This document shows, in pieces, positions 26,414 to 35,359 of a stretch of DNA of 64,000 nucleotides. Below the pieces are notes generated by a model. It was given only the letters and a program-made list of their open reading frames with translations, made no database searches and had not been told where the DNA came from. Position 1 is the first letter of the stretch; the number at the start of each line of letters is the position of its first letter. A program made the translations under genes and the position numbers. The DNA is from Clavibacter michiganensis. GTDB taxonomy: Bacteria; Actinomycetota; Actinomycetes; Actinomycetales; Microbacteriaceae. Location of the stretch: the NCBI RefSeq assembly GCF_002151125.1, contig NZ_MDJZ01000016.1, positions 429,500 through 493,499 of the forward strand, read 5' to 3'.

Positions 26414-27979
26414 GTGACCAAGAGAATCAGACGCGGGCTGTCCGCGTCCGCCGCGGCGACCCTGGTGGTGGCGTCCGCGCTGCTCGCCGGCGGATCCGCC
26501 CAGGCCGCGGGCACGACGCCGCCCCGGCCCACCGTCCACACGCAGGAGGCGTACGCGCCCGAGGACGACTTCACGGCCCACTGGACCCGGGCGGACGCCA
26601 AGCAGATCGCGAAGCTGTCCGATCCGACCGCGCCGCCCCGGCAGAACTCCATGCCGGAGGCGCAGACCATGCCGCAGGTGCCGGAGGACTTCCCGTCCAT
26701 GACCGACCAGGCGTACGTGTGGGACACCTGGCCGCTCACGGACTCGTCCGGCCAGACCTACAGCGTCGACGGCTACGACGTGATCTTCGCGCTCACGGCC
26801 CCGCGCACCCTGTCGTTCGACGACCGGCACACGTCCGCGAAGATCGGCTACTTCACCCGGCCCACGGGGATCCCGGCGGAGCAGCGGCCCGAGAACGGCG
26901 GCTGGACCTACCAGGGGAACGTCTTCGGCGACGGCGTGACGGACGGCATCTTCCCCGACCAGTCGTTCACGCAGCAGGCCGAGTGGTCGGGATCCGCGCG
27001 GATCATGGCCGACGGCACGGTCAAGCTGTTCTTCACCGACGTGGCGTTCTACCGCGACGCGAAGGGCCAGGACGTGAAGCCCGCCGACCCGGTGATCTCG
27101 CTCAGCGAGGGGCGCATCGAGAAGGTGGACGGCGCGGTGAAGACCGCCGGCTTCGAGACGGTGACGCCGCTCCTGCGGCCCGACGGGCAGCGGTACCAGA
27201 CGAAGGACCAGAACCCGTTCGTGAACTTCCGCGACCCGTTCACGTTCACGGATCCGGACCACCGGGGCAAGACGTACATGGTCTTCGAGGCCAACGTGGC
27301 CGGGAAGCGCGGCGAGCAGCAGTGCGACGAGACCGACCTCGGGTACCGGAAGGGCGACCCGAAGGCGGAGGACCCGAAGGAGGTCACCGCCACCGGCGCG
27401 AACCTGCAGATGGCGTCCATCGGCCTGGCGGTCGCGGACGACGCCGACCTCACGAAGTGGCACTACCTCGATCCGCTCCTCGAGTCGGCATGCGTCACCG
27501 ACCAGACCGAGCGGCCCGAGGTGATGATCCAGGACGGCAAGCACTACCTGTTCACGATCAGCCACCGGTCGACGTTCGCCAACGGCATCGACGGCCCCGA
27601 GGGCGTGTACGGCTTCGTGGGGAACGGCCTCCGCAGCGACTACAAGCCCATGAACGGCGGATCCGGCCTCGTGCTCGGCAACCCGACGAACCTGAACTAC
27701 GCGGGCGGCACCGCGTACGCGCCCGACTACAACCAGACGCCGGGCGCGTTCCAGGCGTACTCGAGCTACATCCTCCCGGGCGGGCTGGTGGAGTCGTTCA
27801 TCGACGCGGTGGGCTCGAAGGACTCGTTCCGCCGCGGCGGGACGCTCGGGCCGACCGTGAAGCTCGACTTCGACGGCGACACCTCGGAGCTCGACCGGGG
27901 CTACGGGGACGGGGGGCTCGGCGCGTACGCCGACATCCCGACGACACGGGTCTTCGACCCGGCGCACCCGCCGCAGTAG
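26414..27979 (+). CDS. Secreted levansucrase (glycoside hydrolase family 68)
   Basis: Transfers fructose from sucrose to growing levan outside the cell. The 521-residue protein has a Sec signal peptide (residues 1-31, ending SAQA) and the GH68 propeller. Catalytic residues visible are the nucleophile in YVWDTWPL (Asp104), the transition-state stabiliser in NFRDPFTF (Asp274) and the acid/base Glu in DQTERPEV (Glu366). The segment FEANVAGKRGEQQC holds the family's calcium/loop region. GTG 26414 starts the signal peptide directly. A hairpin follows the gene at 27991. Levansucrase contributes exopolysaccharide and sucrose use in plant-associated bacteria, which fits a plant-associated host. Confidence 0.94.
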   Translation: MTKRIRRGLSASAAATLVVASALLAGGSAQAAGTTPPRPTVHTQEAYAPEDDFTAHWTRADAKQIAKLSDPTAPPRQNSMPEAQTMPQVPEDFPSMTDQAYVWDTWPLTDSSGQTYSVDGYDVIFALTAPRTLSFDDRHTSAKIGYFTRPTGIPAEQRPENGGWTYQGNVFGDGVTDGIFPDQSFTQQAEWSGSARIMADGTVKLFFTDVAFYRDAKGQDVKPADPVISLSEGRIEKVDGAVKTAGFETVTPLLRPDGQRYQTKDQNPFVNFRDPFTFTDPDHRGKTYMVFEANVAGKRGEQQCDETDLGYRKGDPKAEDPKEVTATGANLQMASIGLAVADDADLTKWHYLDPLLESACVTDQTERPEVMIQDGKHYLFTISHRSTFANGIDGPEGVYGFVGNGLRSDYKPMNGGSGLVLGNPTNLNYAGGTAYAPDYNQTPGAFQAYSSYILPGGLVESFIDAVGSKDSFRRGGTLGPTVKLDFDGDTSELDRGYGDGGLGAYADIPTTRVFDPAHPPQ

Positions 27980-27990
27980 GGCGAGGCGCG

Positions 27991-28021
27991 GCGGCGGCGG
28001 CGGGCGTCCCGCCGTCGCCGC
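27991..28021 (+). terminator. Hairpin after the levansucrase gene
   Basis: Fourteen-base arms (27991-28004 and 28008-28021) with one G-U-type mismatch around a CGT loop, 11 bases past the stop codon. The left arm is a GCG/GGC repeat. There is no T-run. It likely ends or stabilises the levansucrase mRNA. Confidence 0.5.
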
Positions 28022-28055
28022 GTCCTCCCGGGCCGCTCATCTACACTCGCTGGCG

Positions 28056-28727
28056 ATGCCCGCTCCGTCCCCGATCCCGCCGCGCGTCCAGCGCGTGATC
28101 CGGGGGCTCGCCGCATCCACCACCGCCACGTTCGTGGCCGCCCTCTTCCACGAGGCCGGCGGCGGGGCCGCTCCGGCGTGGGGCGTCGTCGCGTTCGGCC
28201 TCGCGCTCGCGTCGCTCGCCGCCATCGCGCTGGCCGGCGCGCGCACCTCGCTGTGGCGGCTCACCGCGGCGGTGGGCGTCAGCCAGCTGCTGTTCCACGG
28301 TCTGTTCACGGCGGCGGGCGACGCGACCGGCCGGGCCGTCCCGGCGGATCCGCACGCGGGCATGGGGCACGGCACGACCCCGCTCGCGCTCCCGGGCCTC
28401 GATGCGCCGGCGACCGGGGCGACCGGGGCGTCGGGCCTGCTCGATCCCGGCATGCTCCTCTCCCACGGCGCCGCCCTCGTCGTCACCGTGCTCGCGCTGC
28501 GCCACGGCGAGGCCGCGATCCGGGCGCTCCTCGCGGCCTCCGCGCTCCGTGTCGTGCTCGCGCTCGCGATCCCGTTCCTCCGGCCCGAGGGGCGACGCGG
28601 CACCGCGCTCGCCCGGGCCCTCCGCGCCCCGTGCCCGCTGCGCGACCTCTGCGCCCGGCTCGGCCGCCTGCGTCACCGCGGACCGCCGCGCACGCACCAG
28701 CTCGCCCTCGCCCTCGCCGCGGCCTGA
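28056..28727 (+). CDS. Membrane protein of the copper module, function unknown
   Basis: A 223-residue protein with about four hydrophobic helices (roughly residues 20-35, 42-62, 70-90 and 130-185) and a basic cytoplasmic tail. A short extracytoplasmic loop (DPHAGMGHGTTP) is rich in His and Met, plausible copper ligands. I do not recognise a named family. It precedes the ycnI-like and copC-like genes on the same strand with a 152-base gap, so a role in copper handling is inferred from neighbours and the loop only. Confidence 0.6.
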   Translation: MPAPSPIPPRVQRVIRGLAASTTATFVAALFHEAGGGAAPAWGVVAFGLALASLAAIALAGARTSLWRLTAAVGVSQLLFHGLFTAAGDATGRAVPADPHAGMGHGTTPLALPGLDAPATGATGASGLLDPGMLLSHGAALVVTVLALRHGEAAIRALLAASALRVVLALAIPFLRPEGRRGTALARALRAPCPLRDLCARLGRLRHRGPPRTHQLALALAAA

Positions 28728-28879
28728 CGCGCCGGCCGGATCCCGGCCTCCCGCGCGAGCCCGCTCGCGCCGCGGACGCGATGCCCGTGCATCGCCCGCC
28801 CCTCCCTCTCCCCACCGGACGCCGGCACCGCCGCGTCCGCTCTCGGGGCCGCCCTGCGCGGCCCGGAACAGGACATGCC

Positions 28880-29644
28880 ATGACCCGCTCAACCCTCCCC
28901 GCCTCCCGCCGCCGGATCCTCCGCTCGGTCACCGCGCTCGTCGGCGGCGTAGCGCTCGCCGTCGCCGTGCCGCTCGCGGCGTCCGCGCACGTGCGCGTCT
29001 CGCCCGACCAGGCGGCCGCCGGCAGCTACAGCACGCTGACCTTCAAGGTCCCCACCGAGTCCGCCACCGCGACCACCACGAGCGTCACGGTCGACCTGCC
29101 GAAGGACACCCCCTTCTCGAGCCTCTCCACCGAGCCCGTGCCCGGCTGGACCGCGAAGGTCACGACGGAGGCGCTCGACACCCCCGTGAAGACGGACGAC
29201 GCGACCATCACGGACGCGCCCGTCGAGGTGACCTGGACCGCCGACGACGGCGTGGGCCTCCGGTCCGGCGAGTTCCAGCGCTTCACCGTCTCGGTCGGTC
29301 CCGTGCCCGACACCGGCAGCATCATGCTCCCGGCGCACCAGGGCTACTCGGACGGATCCGTCGTCGACTGGGACCAGGCCACCCCGGCGTCCGGCGAGGA
29401 GCCGGAGCACCCCGCCCCCACGCTCTACGTCGACGACGCCCCGCCCGCCGACTCCATGAGCGCGATGACGACCACGCCCGCGCCCGACGCGTCCGTCACG
29501 ACGGCGTCCACCGACTCGGTCGCCACGAACAGCGCGGTCGCGGTCGGCCTCGGCGTGGGCGGGCTCGCCCTCGGCGCGGTCGCGGTCGTCGTCGCGGTCT
29601 TCGCGCTCACCCGGGTGCGCCGCGAGGGCGGCGGCCAGGCGTGA
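28880..29644 (+). CDS. YcnI-like copper-associated membrane-anchored protein (DUF1775)
   Basis: A 254-residue exported protein: signal peptide ending in AASA, a DUF1775 domain starting at His (HVRVSPDQAAAGSYSTLTF), a Ser/Thr/Ala linker, a C-terminal membrane helix (about 218-240) and a basic tail. In B. subtilis YcnI, copper(II) is bound by the mature N-terminal His with a conserved Trp and Glu; here cleavage at ASA-H would expose the same His, and VTWTADDGVGL and VVDWDQATP carry candidate Trp residues. ATG 28880 is preceded by AGGAC. Its stop overlaps the next gene in GTGA. Confidence 0.83.
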   Translation: MTRSTLPASRRRILRSVTALVGGVALAVAVPLAASAHVRVSPDQAAAGSYSTLTFKVPTESATATTTSVTVDLPKDTPFSSLSTEPVPGWTAKVTTEALDTPVKTDDATITDAPVEVTWTADDGVGLRSGEFQRFTVSVGPVPDTGSIMLPAHQGYSDGSVVDWDQATPASGEEPEHPAPTLYVDDAPPADSMSAMTTTPAPDASVTTASTDSVATNSAVAVGLGVGGLALGAVAVVVAVFALTRVRREGGGQA

Positions 29645-30465
29645 CGCCCGGGGACCGGATCCGCGTCCGCACCGGCCGACGCCCGCTCCGGCGGCTCGCC
29701 GCGGCGGTCGTCGGCGCCGCGCTCGCGACGGGCGCGCTCGCCTTCGTCGGGCTCGCGCAGGGGAGCGGCCCCGACGGCGCGCTGTCGGCGTCCGCGCACA
29801 ACTACCTCGTGTCGAGCTCGCCCGCGGCCGGATCCACGATCGACGCGCCGCCGTCGGAGGTCACGCTGACCTTCAACGACGTGATCCTCGACCTCGCGGC
29901 CGCGGGCGGCGCGGGCGGCGACGGCGGTGAGGCCGGCGACGCGTCGACCGGGTCCGCGCCCGCAGGCGGCTCGTCCGTCGTGCAGGTGACCGGGCCCGAC
30001 GGGCAGGGCACGCACTTCGAGACCGGCTGCGCGACCGACTCCGGGCGCGCGGTCACGGTGCCCGTGGCGCTCGGCGGATCCGGCGAGTACACGGTCACGT
30101 GGCGCGTGGTCTCGGCGGACGGGCACCCGGTCTCCGACTCGATCGCGTTCACGTACCAGGCGCCCGCGGGCGCGACGGCGTCGGCGGGCACGCCCGACGG
30201 GCCCGGCTGCGCGGCGCCGCAGGAGGGGGCGGCCGGACCCGGCGCGACCTCGTCCGGCGAGGACCCGGGCACCGCGGCCGGCCAGGAGCAGGGCATCGCG
30301 CCCTACCTCGGCGTCATCGTCGGCGTGGGCATCGGGATCGTCGTGCTCGCGGCGGCCGCCGTCGTGCTCATCGTGGTGACCGGACGGCGGAAGCCCGCCG
30401 GGAAGGCGGCGACGGGCGAGGCCCAGGACGACGCCCGGCTCGCGGACGGCCCGCCCGCCGGCTGA
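29641..30465 (+). CDS. CopC-domain copper resistance protein, membrane-anchored
   Basis: A 274-residue exported protein with a signal segment ending SASA, a CopC domain beginning HNYLVSSSPAAGSTI, so that His would be the mature N-terminus and a copper ligand, and ending with VTWRVVSADGHPVSDSIAFTY, the second CopC copper-site segment containing His. A Gly/Ala-rich insertion (about 85-105) interrupts the domain. A membrane helix near residue 230 anchors it. It is coupled to the YcnI-like gene by a GTGA overlap. No copD/ycnJ channel gene is adjacent. Confidence 0.85.
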   Translation: MTPGDRIRVRTGRRPLRRLAAAVVGAALATGALAFVGLAQGSGPDGALSASAHNYLVSSSPAAGSTIDAPPSEVTLTFNDVILDLAAAGGAGGDGGEAGDASTGSAPAGGSSVVQVTGPDGQGTHFETGCATDSGRAVTVPVALGGSGEYTVTWRVVSADGHPVSDSIAFTYQAPAGATASAGTPDGPGCAAPQEGAAGPGATSSGEDPGTAAGQEQGIAPYLGVIVGVGIGIVVLAAAAVVLIVVTGRRKPAGKAATGEAQDDARLADGPPAG

Positions 30466-30480
30466 CCGCTCGCGCCCCGC

Positions 30481-30521
30481 GACGACGGGCCCGGATCCCG
30501 TGCGGATCCGGGCCCGTCGTC
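30481..30521. terminator. Strong bidirectional hairpin between the copC-like and lysR genes
   Basis: Perfect 18-bp arms (30481-30498, GACGACGGGCCCGGATCC, and 30504-30521) around a 5-base loop, between two convergent stop codons. No T-run. Each arm ends in GGATCC. It shares the GACGG..CCCGG stem start with the hairpins at 8749 and 19936. Confidence 0.75.
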
Positions 30522-30551
30522 GTCCGCGCCCGGTCGAGCGCGCGATCCGGG

Positions 30552-31454
30552 TCAGCCCGCGCCGGGCCCCATGGTCTCGACCGCGCGCGCGAGGGCGTCG
30601 CGGCAGGCGCGGATCCCCGGCCGGTCGAGGCTGCCGACCCGCGACGACGTGAAGACGGTCCGCCGCGGCGAGCCGGGCAGGCCGATGAGCCGCACGTCCG
30701 GCTCGCGCCCCGCCCAGACGAGGTCGGGCAGCACGGATGCCGCGTGCCCGCCGCGCACGAGGTCGATGTGCGCCTGCAGGTCGGCCGTGACGTACCGGAC
30801 GTCCGGCTCGAAGCCCGCGACCCGGCACACCTGCTCGGCGAAGTGGCGGGACGCGGTGCCCGCGGGCTCCATCACCCACGGCAGGCGGCGCGCGTCCGAG
30901 ATCGAGCGGACGTCGTCGCGGCCGGGCGGGAGGCCGAGGCGGAGCGGATCCACGCACAGCTCCTCGCGGTCGAGGTCGGCCGGCCGCGGTGCCGCGTGCG
31001 CCGGGTACTGCTCGGCGATGACGAGGTCGTGGTCGCGCGCCCACACGTCGTGGAGGCCCGACTCGGGCTCGCGCATCGTGATCTCCACCCGGAGGTCCGG
31101 GTAGTCGTCGCGGAGGATCGTGAGCGCGGGCGGCACGAGCGCGAGGAGCGCCGACTGGAATGCGGCCACGCGGATGGTGCCGGACACGTTCGCGAGCGAC
31201 GCGTTCACCTCGGTCTCGGCCCGCTCCAGCCGCTCGAGCAGCGCGGTCGTGTGCTCCACGAGGATCTCGGCCTGCGGCGTGAGCACCACCCGCCGGCCGA
31301 CGCGGCGCAGCAGCGTGACGCCCGCCTCACGCTCCAGCTGCGAGAGCTGCTGCGACACGGACGACGGGCTGAACGAGAGCGCGTCGGCGACCGCGCCGAT
31401 CGTGCCGCGGAGCTTGAGCTCGCGCAGGAGCCGCAGCCGTCGCATCTCGAGCAC
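30552..31454 (-). CDS. LysR-family regulator, probable activator of putA
   Basis: A 300-residue LysR protein with an N-terminal winged helix (GTIGAVADALSFSPSSVSQQLSQLE) and a two-lobed effector domain. It is divergent from putA with 170 bases between. By that arrangement it most likely responds to proline or a product and controls putA, although LysR proteins beside transport or oxidoreductase genes can act elsewhere. An inverted repeat of 8-bp arms lies in the shared intergenic region. Confidence 0.85.
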   Translation of the reverse strand: MLEMRRLRLLRELKLRGTIGAVADALSFSPSSVSQQLSQLEREAGVTLLRRVGRRVVLTPQAEILVEHTTALLERLERAETEVNASLANVSGTIRVAAFQSALLALVPPALTILRDDYPDLRVEITMREPESGLHDVWARDHDLVIAEQYPAHAAPRPADLDREELCVDPLRLGLPPGRDDVRSISDARRLPWVMEPAGTASRHFAEQVCRVAGFEPDVRYVTADLQAHIDLVRGGHAASVLPDLVWAGREPDVRLIGLPGSPRRTVFTSSRVGSLDRPGIRACRDALARAVETMGPGAG

Positions 31455-31511
31455 GTGCGCCTCCCCGGGATCTCAGGCGAGCGTGGAATCATCGGCAGGA
31501 CCGCACGATGA

Positions 31512-31540
31512 TCATCGGAAACGTTCAGCGCATCCGATGA
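31512..31540. promoter_or_regulatory. Inverted repeat between lysR and putA, candidate LysR operator
   Basis: TCATCGGA (31512-31519) and TCCGATGA (31533-31540) are perfect inverted arms separated by 13 bases. A third half-site TCATCGG lies at 31489-31495. An imperfect T-N11-A core with extra half-sites is the usual layout of LysR binding regions. Confidence 0.6.
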
Positions 31541-31624
31541 GAGCATGGTCGCACACTGGGAGGACGCGCCCGCAGCGCGGCCGACGACGGGGCCGAGGCC
31601 CACCCGAGACGAAGAGGTTCCCGC

Positions 31625-34600
31625 ATGACCGCCGAGACCGCATCCGCCCCCGAGACCGCCGCGATCCCGACGGGCACCGGCGCCTCCGCCCCGGACCGCG
31701 ACGACCTCGCCGACCGCTCCGTCGCGCTCGTGCGCACCTGGCTCGCCGAGGCGGCGCAGCACCCCGCGGATCCCTCCGCCGAGCGCCTCGCGGGCGTCCT
31801 CAAGGACGAGAACGGCCTCGACTTCACCATCGGCTTCGTCGACCGCGTCGTGCGGCCCGAGGACCTGCCCGTCGCCGGCAACAGCCTCGCCGCGCTCACC
31901 GCCAAGACCCCCGGCTTCCTGCCCTGGTACATGCAGGGCGCGATCCGCGCGGGCGGCATCCTCGGCCCGGTCCTCCCGCAGGTGGTCGTCCCGGTGGCGC
32001 GCCGCGTGCTGCGCGAGATGGTCGGGCACCTCATCGTCGACGCGACGAGCGACAAGCTCGGGCCGGCGATCGAGAAGCTGCGCGAGAACGGATCCCGCCT
32101 CAACCTGAACCTGCTGGGCGAGGCCGTGCTGGGGGAGAAGGAGGCCGCTCGCCGCCTCGCCGGCACGCGCGAGCTGCTCGCCCGCGACGACGTGGACTAC
32201 GTCTCCATCAAGGTCTCGAGCGTCGTCTCGCAGCTGTCGATGTGGGCGTTCGACGAGGCCGTCGACAAGGTCGTCGAGCGGCTCACCCCGCTGTACGAGC
32301 TGGCGTCGAAGGCCGCCACCCCCAAGTTCATCAACCTCGACATGGAGGAGTACAAGGACCTCGACCTCACCATCGAGGTGTTCACGCGCGTGCTCGACCA
32401 GCCGCAGCTGAAGGACCTCGAGGCCGGCATCGTGCTCCAGGCCTACCTGCCCGACGCGCTCGCCGCGCTGCAGCGGCTCACCGCGTGGGCGCAGGAGCGT
32501 CGCGCGGCGGGTGGCGCGCCCATCAAGGTCCGCATCGTCAAGGGCGCGAACCTCGCGATGGAGCAGGTCGACGGCCGGATGCACGACTGGCCCGTCGCCA
32601 CCTGGTCCACCAAGGAGCAGACCGACACGCACTACAAGCGGATGCTCGAGCACGCGCTCGCCCCGGCCGCGGCCGACGCCGTGAAGGTCGGCGTCGCCGG
32701 GCACAACCTCTTCGACGTCGCGTACGCGTGGCTCCTCGCCGAGGATCGCGGCGTCACCGACCGGATCGAGTTCGAGATGCTGCTCGGCATGGCGACCGGC
32801 CAGGCCGAGGCCGTGAAGCGCACGGTCGGCGGGCTGCTGCTCTACACGCCCGTGGTGCACCCGACCGAGTTCGACGTGGCGATCTCGTACCTCATCCGCC
32901 GCCTGGAGGAGAACGCGAGCCAGGAGAACTTCATGTCGGCGGTGTTCGAGCTGAGCACGTCGAGCGAGCTCTTCGCACGCGAGGAGTCGCGGTTCCGGGC
33001 ATCGCTCGCCGGCGTCGACGACGCGATCCCGGCGCCGAACCGCACGCAGGACCGCCGCTTCCCGCCGGAGCTCGACGACGTGGATCCGCTCGCCGAGCCG
33101 GAGACGCCGGAGGAGCCCGAGGACGAGGTCGACCCGCAGCTCACGAGCGTGGTCATGGGCTTCACGCGCGGCTCGCTGCTCACGCCCGACGCGCTCGTCG
33201 ACCCCGACGCGTCCGCGACGCCGTTCCACAACGCGGCGGACACGGATCCGGCGCTGCCGACGAACCGCGCCTGGGGGCGGGAGATCCTGTCGCGCGTCGA
33301 GGCGTCGCGGCTCGGCGTCGCGACCATCGAGGCCGCGCGCATCGACTCCACCGACCAGCTGGACGACATCATCGACGGCGTGCGCACGGCGGCCGCGACC
33401 TGGGGCGCCCGCCCCGGCGAGCAGCGCGCCGCGCTCCTGCACCGCGTGGGCGTCGCCATCGAGCGCAACCGCGCGCGCCTCATCGAGGTGATGGCGTCGG
33501 AGACCGGCAAGACCATCGCCGAGGCGGACCCCGAGGTCAGCGAGGCCGTCGACTTCGCGCACTACTACGCCGAGCGCGCCCGCGACCTCGACCGCGTGCA
33601 GGGCGCCCGGTTCGTGCCGTCGCGCGTCACCGTGGTGGCGCCGCCGTGGAACTTCCCCGTCGCGATCCCCGCGGGCAGCATGCTCGCGGCCCTCGCCTCC
33701 GGCAGCGGCGTGGTCGTCAAGCCCGCCGGCCAGGCCCGCCGCTCCGGCGCCGTGCTCGTCGAGGCGCTGCGCGAGGCCGGCGTGCCGCGCGAGCTGCTCG
33801 CGCTCGTCGACGCGGGCGAGGCCGAGTTCGGCGAGCACCTCATCTCGCACAAGGCGGTCGACCGCGTGATCCTCACGGGCGGCTACGAGACCGCCGAGGT
33901 CTTCCGCTCCTGGCGCTCGGACCTCCCGCTCCTCGCCGAGACCAGCGGCAAGAACGCCATCATCGTGACCCCGAGCGCCGACCTCGACCTGGCCGCCGCC
34001 GACGTCGTGAAGAGCGCCTTCGGCCACGCCGGCCAGAAGTGCTCGGCGGCGAGCCTCGTGATCCTCGTGGGCTCGGTCGGGAGGTCCCGCCGCTTCCTCA
34101 CCCAGCTCACCGACGCCGTGTCGTCGCTGCGCGTGGGCTACCCGGCGGATCCCACCACCCAGATGGGCCCGATCATCGAGCCCGCCGCGGGCAAGCTCAA
34201 GCACGCGCTCACGCAGCTCGGCGTCGGCGAGAAGTGGCTCGTGGAGCCCGAGGCGAAGGACGAGACCGGCCGCCTCTGGTCGCCGGGCGTGCGCGACGGC
34301 GTGAAGCCCGGGTCGTACTTCCACCTCACCGAGTTCTTCGGCCCCGTGCTCGGCGTGATGCGCGCCCGCACCCTCGAGGAGGCCATCCGCTTCCAGAACG
34401 CCATCCCCTACGGGCTCACCGCGGGCCTGCACAGCCTCGACGCGCGCGAGCTCGAGCAGTGGCTCGAGACCATCGAGGCGGGCAACCTCTACGTCAACCG
34501 CGGGATCACGGGCGCGATCGTGCAGCGCCAGCCGTTCGGCGGCTGGAAGCGCTCGTCGGTCGGATCCGGCACGAAGGCCGGCGGCCCGAACTACCTGATG

Positions 34601-35272
34601 GGCCTCGGGTCCTGGGTCGCGGACGCAGGCCGGCACTCGAGCTCGCTGCACCTGCGCGGGCTCGCGCCGCGGGTCACGGAGCTCATCGAGTCGGCGCAGC
34701 CCGCCATCCGCTACGAGGACTTCGACCTCGTCCGCCGCTCGGCGCTCAGCGACGCGGTCGCCTGGCACGACGAGTTCGGCCAGGTGAAGGACCCGAGCGG
34801 GCTCGGCGTGGAGCGGAACCTGTTCCGCTACCGGGCGCTGCCCGTCACGGTGCGGCTCACGGAGTCGGGCGCGCTCGCCGACCTGCTGCGCGTGCTCGCG
34901 GCCGGGCGCCTCGCGTACGCGGAGATGCACGTGTCGGTCCCGGGGATCCTCCCGGCCGGCCTCGGCCAGGTGCTCGACGACCTGCCGAGCGTGCACGTGA
35001 CCATCGAGACGGACGAGGCGTGGCTCGCCCGGGTCGCCGCGTCCGGCATCGCGACGGAGCGCGTGCGCCTGGTCGCCGCACCGGAGTCACGGCTCGTGGA
35101 GGCGCGGGCCCTGTCCGACGCGCTCCGCGGAACGCCCGACGTCGCGGTGTTCGCCGACGAGGTCACCGCGGCCGGCCGCGTCGAGATGCTCACGTTCCTG
35201 CGCGAGCAGGCGATCAGCATCACGGCCCACCGCTTCGGCAACCCGGACGACTGGAGCGAGGCGGTCATCTAG
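31625..35272 (+). CDS. putA: Bifunctional proline dehydrogenase / L-glutamate-gamma-semialdehyde dehydrogenase (PutA)
   Basis: Oxidises proline to P5C with FAD and then glutamate semialdehyde to glutamate with NAD. The 1215-residue protein has a PRODH barrel over roughly residues 90-430 (VDYVSIKVSSVVSQLS, IKVRIVKGANL, AYAWLLAEDRG), an acidic linker near 480-510, and an ALDH domain over about 560-1020 with SETSGK-like LLAETSGKNAI and the nucleophile in HAGQKCSAAS (Cys806). No DNA-binding domain precedes the PRODH domain, so regulation must be by another protein, likely the divergent LysR. About 150 residues follow the ALDH domain, as in other long PutA proteins. AGAGG precedes ATG 31625. It can take P5C from the RocD encoded at 51.5 kb. 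Confidence 0.95.
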   Translation: MTAETASAPETAAIPTGTGASAPDRDDLADRSVALVRTWLAEAAQHPADPSAERLAGVLKDENGLDFTIGFVDRVVRPEDLPVAGNSLAALTAKTPGFLPWYMQGAIRAGGILGPVLPQVVVPVARRVLREMVGHLIVDATSDKLGPAIEKLRENGSRLNLNLLGEAVLGEKEAARRLAGTRELLARDDVDYVSIKVSSVVSQLSMWAFDEAVDKVVERLTPLYELASKAATPKFINLDMEEYKDLDLTIEVFTRVLDQPQLKDLEAGIVLQAYLPDALAALQRLTAWAQERRAAGGAPIKVRIVKGANLAMEQVDGRMHDWPVATWSTKEQTDTHYKRMLEHALAPAAADAVKVGVAGHNLFDVAYAWLLAEDRGVTDRIEFEMLLGMATGQAEAVKRTVGGLLLYTPVVHPTEFDVAISYLIRRLEENASQENFMSAVFELSTSSELFAREESRFRASLAGVDDAIPAPNRTQDRRFPPELDDVDPLAEPETPEEPEDEVDPQLTSVVMGFTRGSLLTPDALVDPDASATPFHNAADTDPALPTNRAWGREILSRVEASRLGVATIEAARIDSTDQLDDIIDGVRTAAATWGARPGEQRAALLHRVGVAIERNRARLIEVMASETGKTIAEADPEVSEAVDFAHYYAERARDLDRVQGARFVPSRVTVVAPPWNFPVAIPAGSMLAALASGSGVVVKPAGQARRSGAVLVEALREAGVPRELLALVDAGEAEFGEHLISHKAVDRVILTGGYETAEVFRSWRSDLPLLAETSGKNAIIVTPSADLDLAAADVVKSAFGHAGQKCSAASLVILVGSVGRSRRFLTQLTDAVSSLRVGYPADPTTQMGPIIEPAAGKLKHALTQLGVGEKWLVEPEAKDETGRLWSPGVRDGVKPGSYFHLTEFFGPVLGVMRARTLEEAIRFQNAIPYGLTAGLHSLDARELEQWLETIEAGNLYVNRGITGAIVQRQPFGGWKRSSVGSGTKAGGPNYLMGLGSWVADAGRHSSSLHLRGLAPRVTELIESAQPAIRYEDFDLVRRSALSDAVAWHDEFGQVKDPSGLGVERNLFRYRALPVTVRLTESGALADLLRVLAAGRLAYAEMHVSVPGILPAGLGQVLDDLPSVHVTIETDEAWLARVAASGIATERVRLVAAPESRLVEARALSDALRGTPDVAVFADEVTAAGRVEMLTFLREQAISITAHRFGNPDDWSEAVI

Positions 35273-35359
35273 GCCCCGCGGTCGGGGTGCGCGCGTCGTG
35301 CGCGGACCCCGGCCGCCCACCGGCGTGCGCGGGCGCGTCCCGCCTGCCACCATGAGCGC

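Noticed and set aside
31205..34996. A 1263-codon open frame antisense to putA
   Set aside because: It mirrors the codon-phase bias of putA, its protein is Arg/Gly/Asp/His-rich low complexity without any motif, and putA is fully recognised on the other strand.
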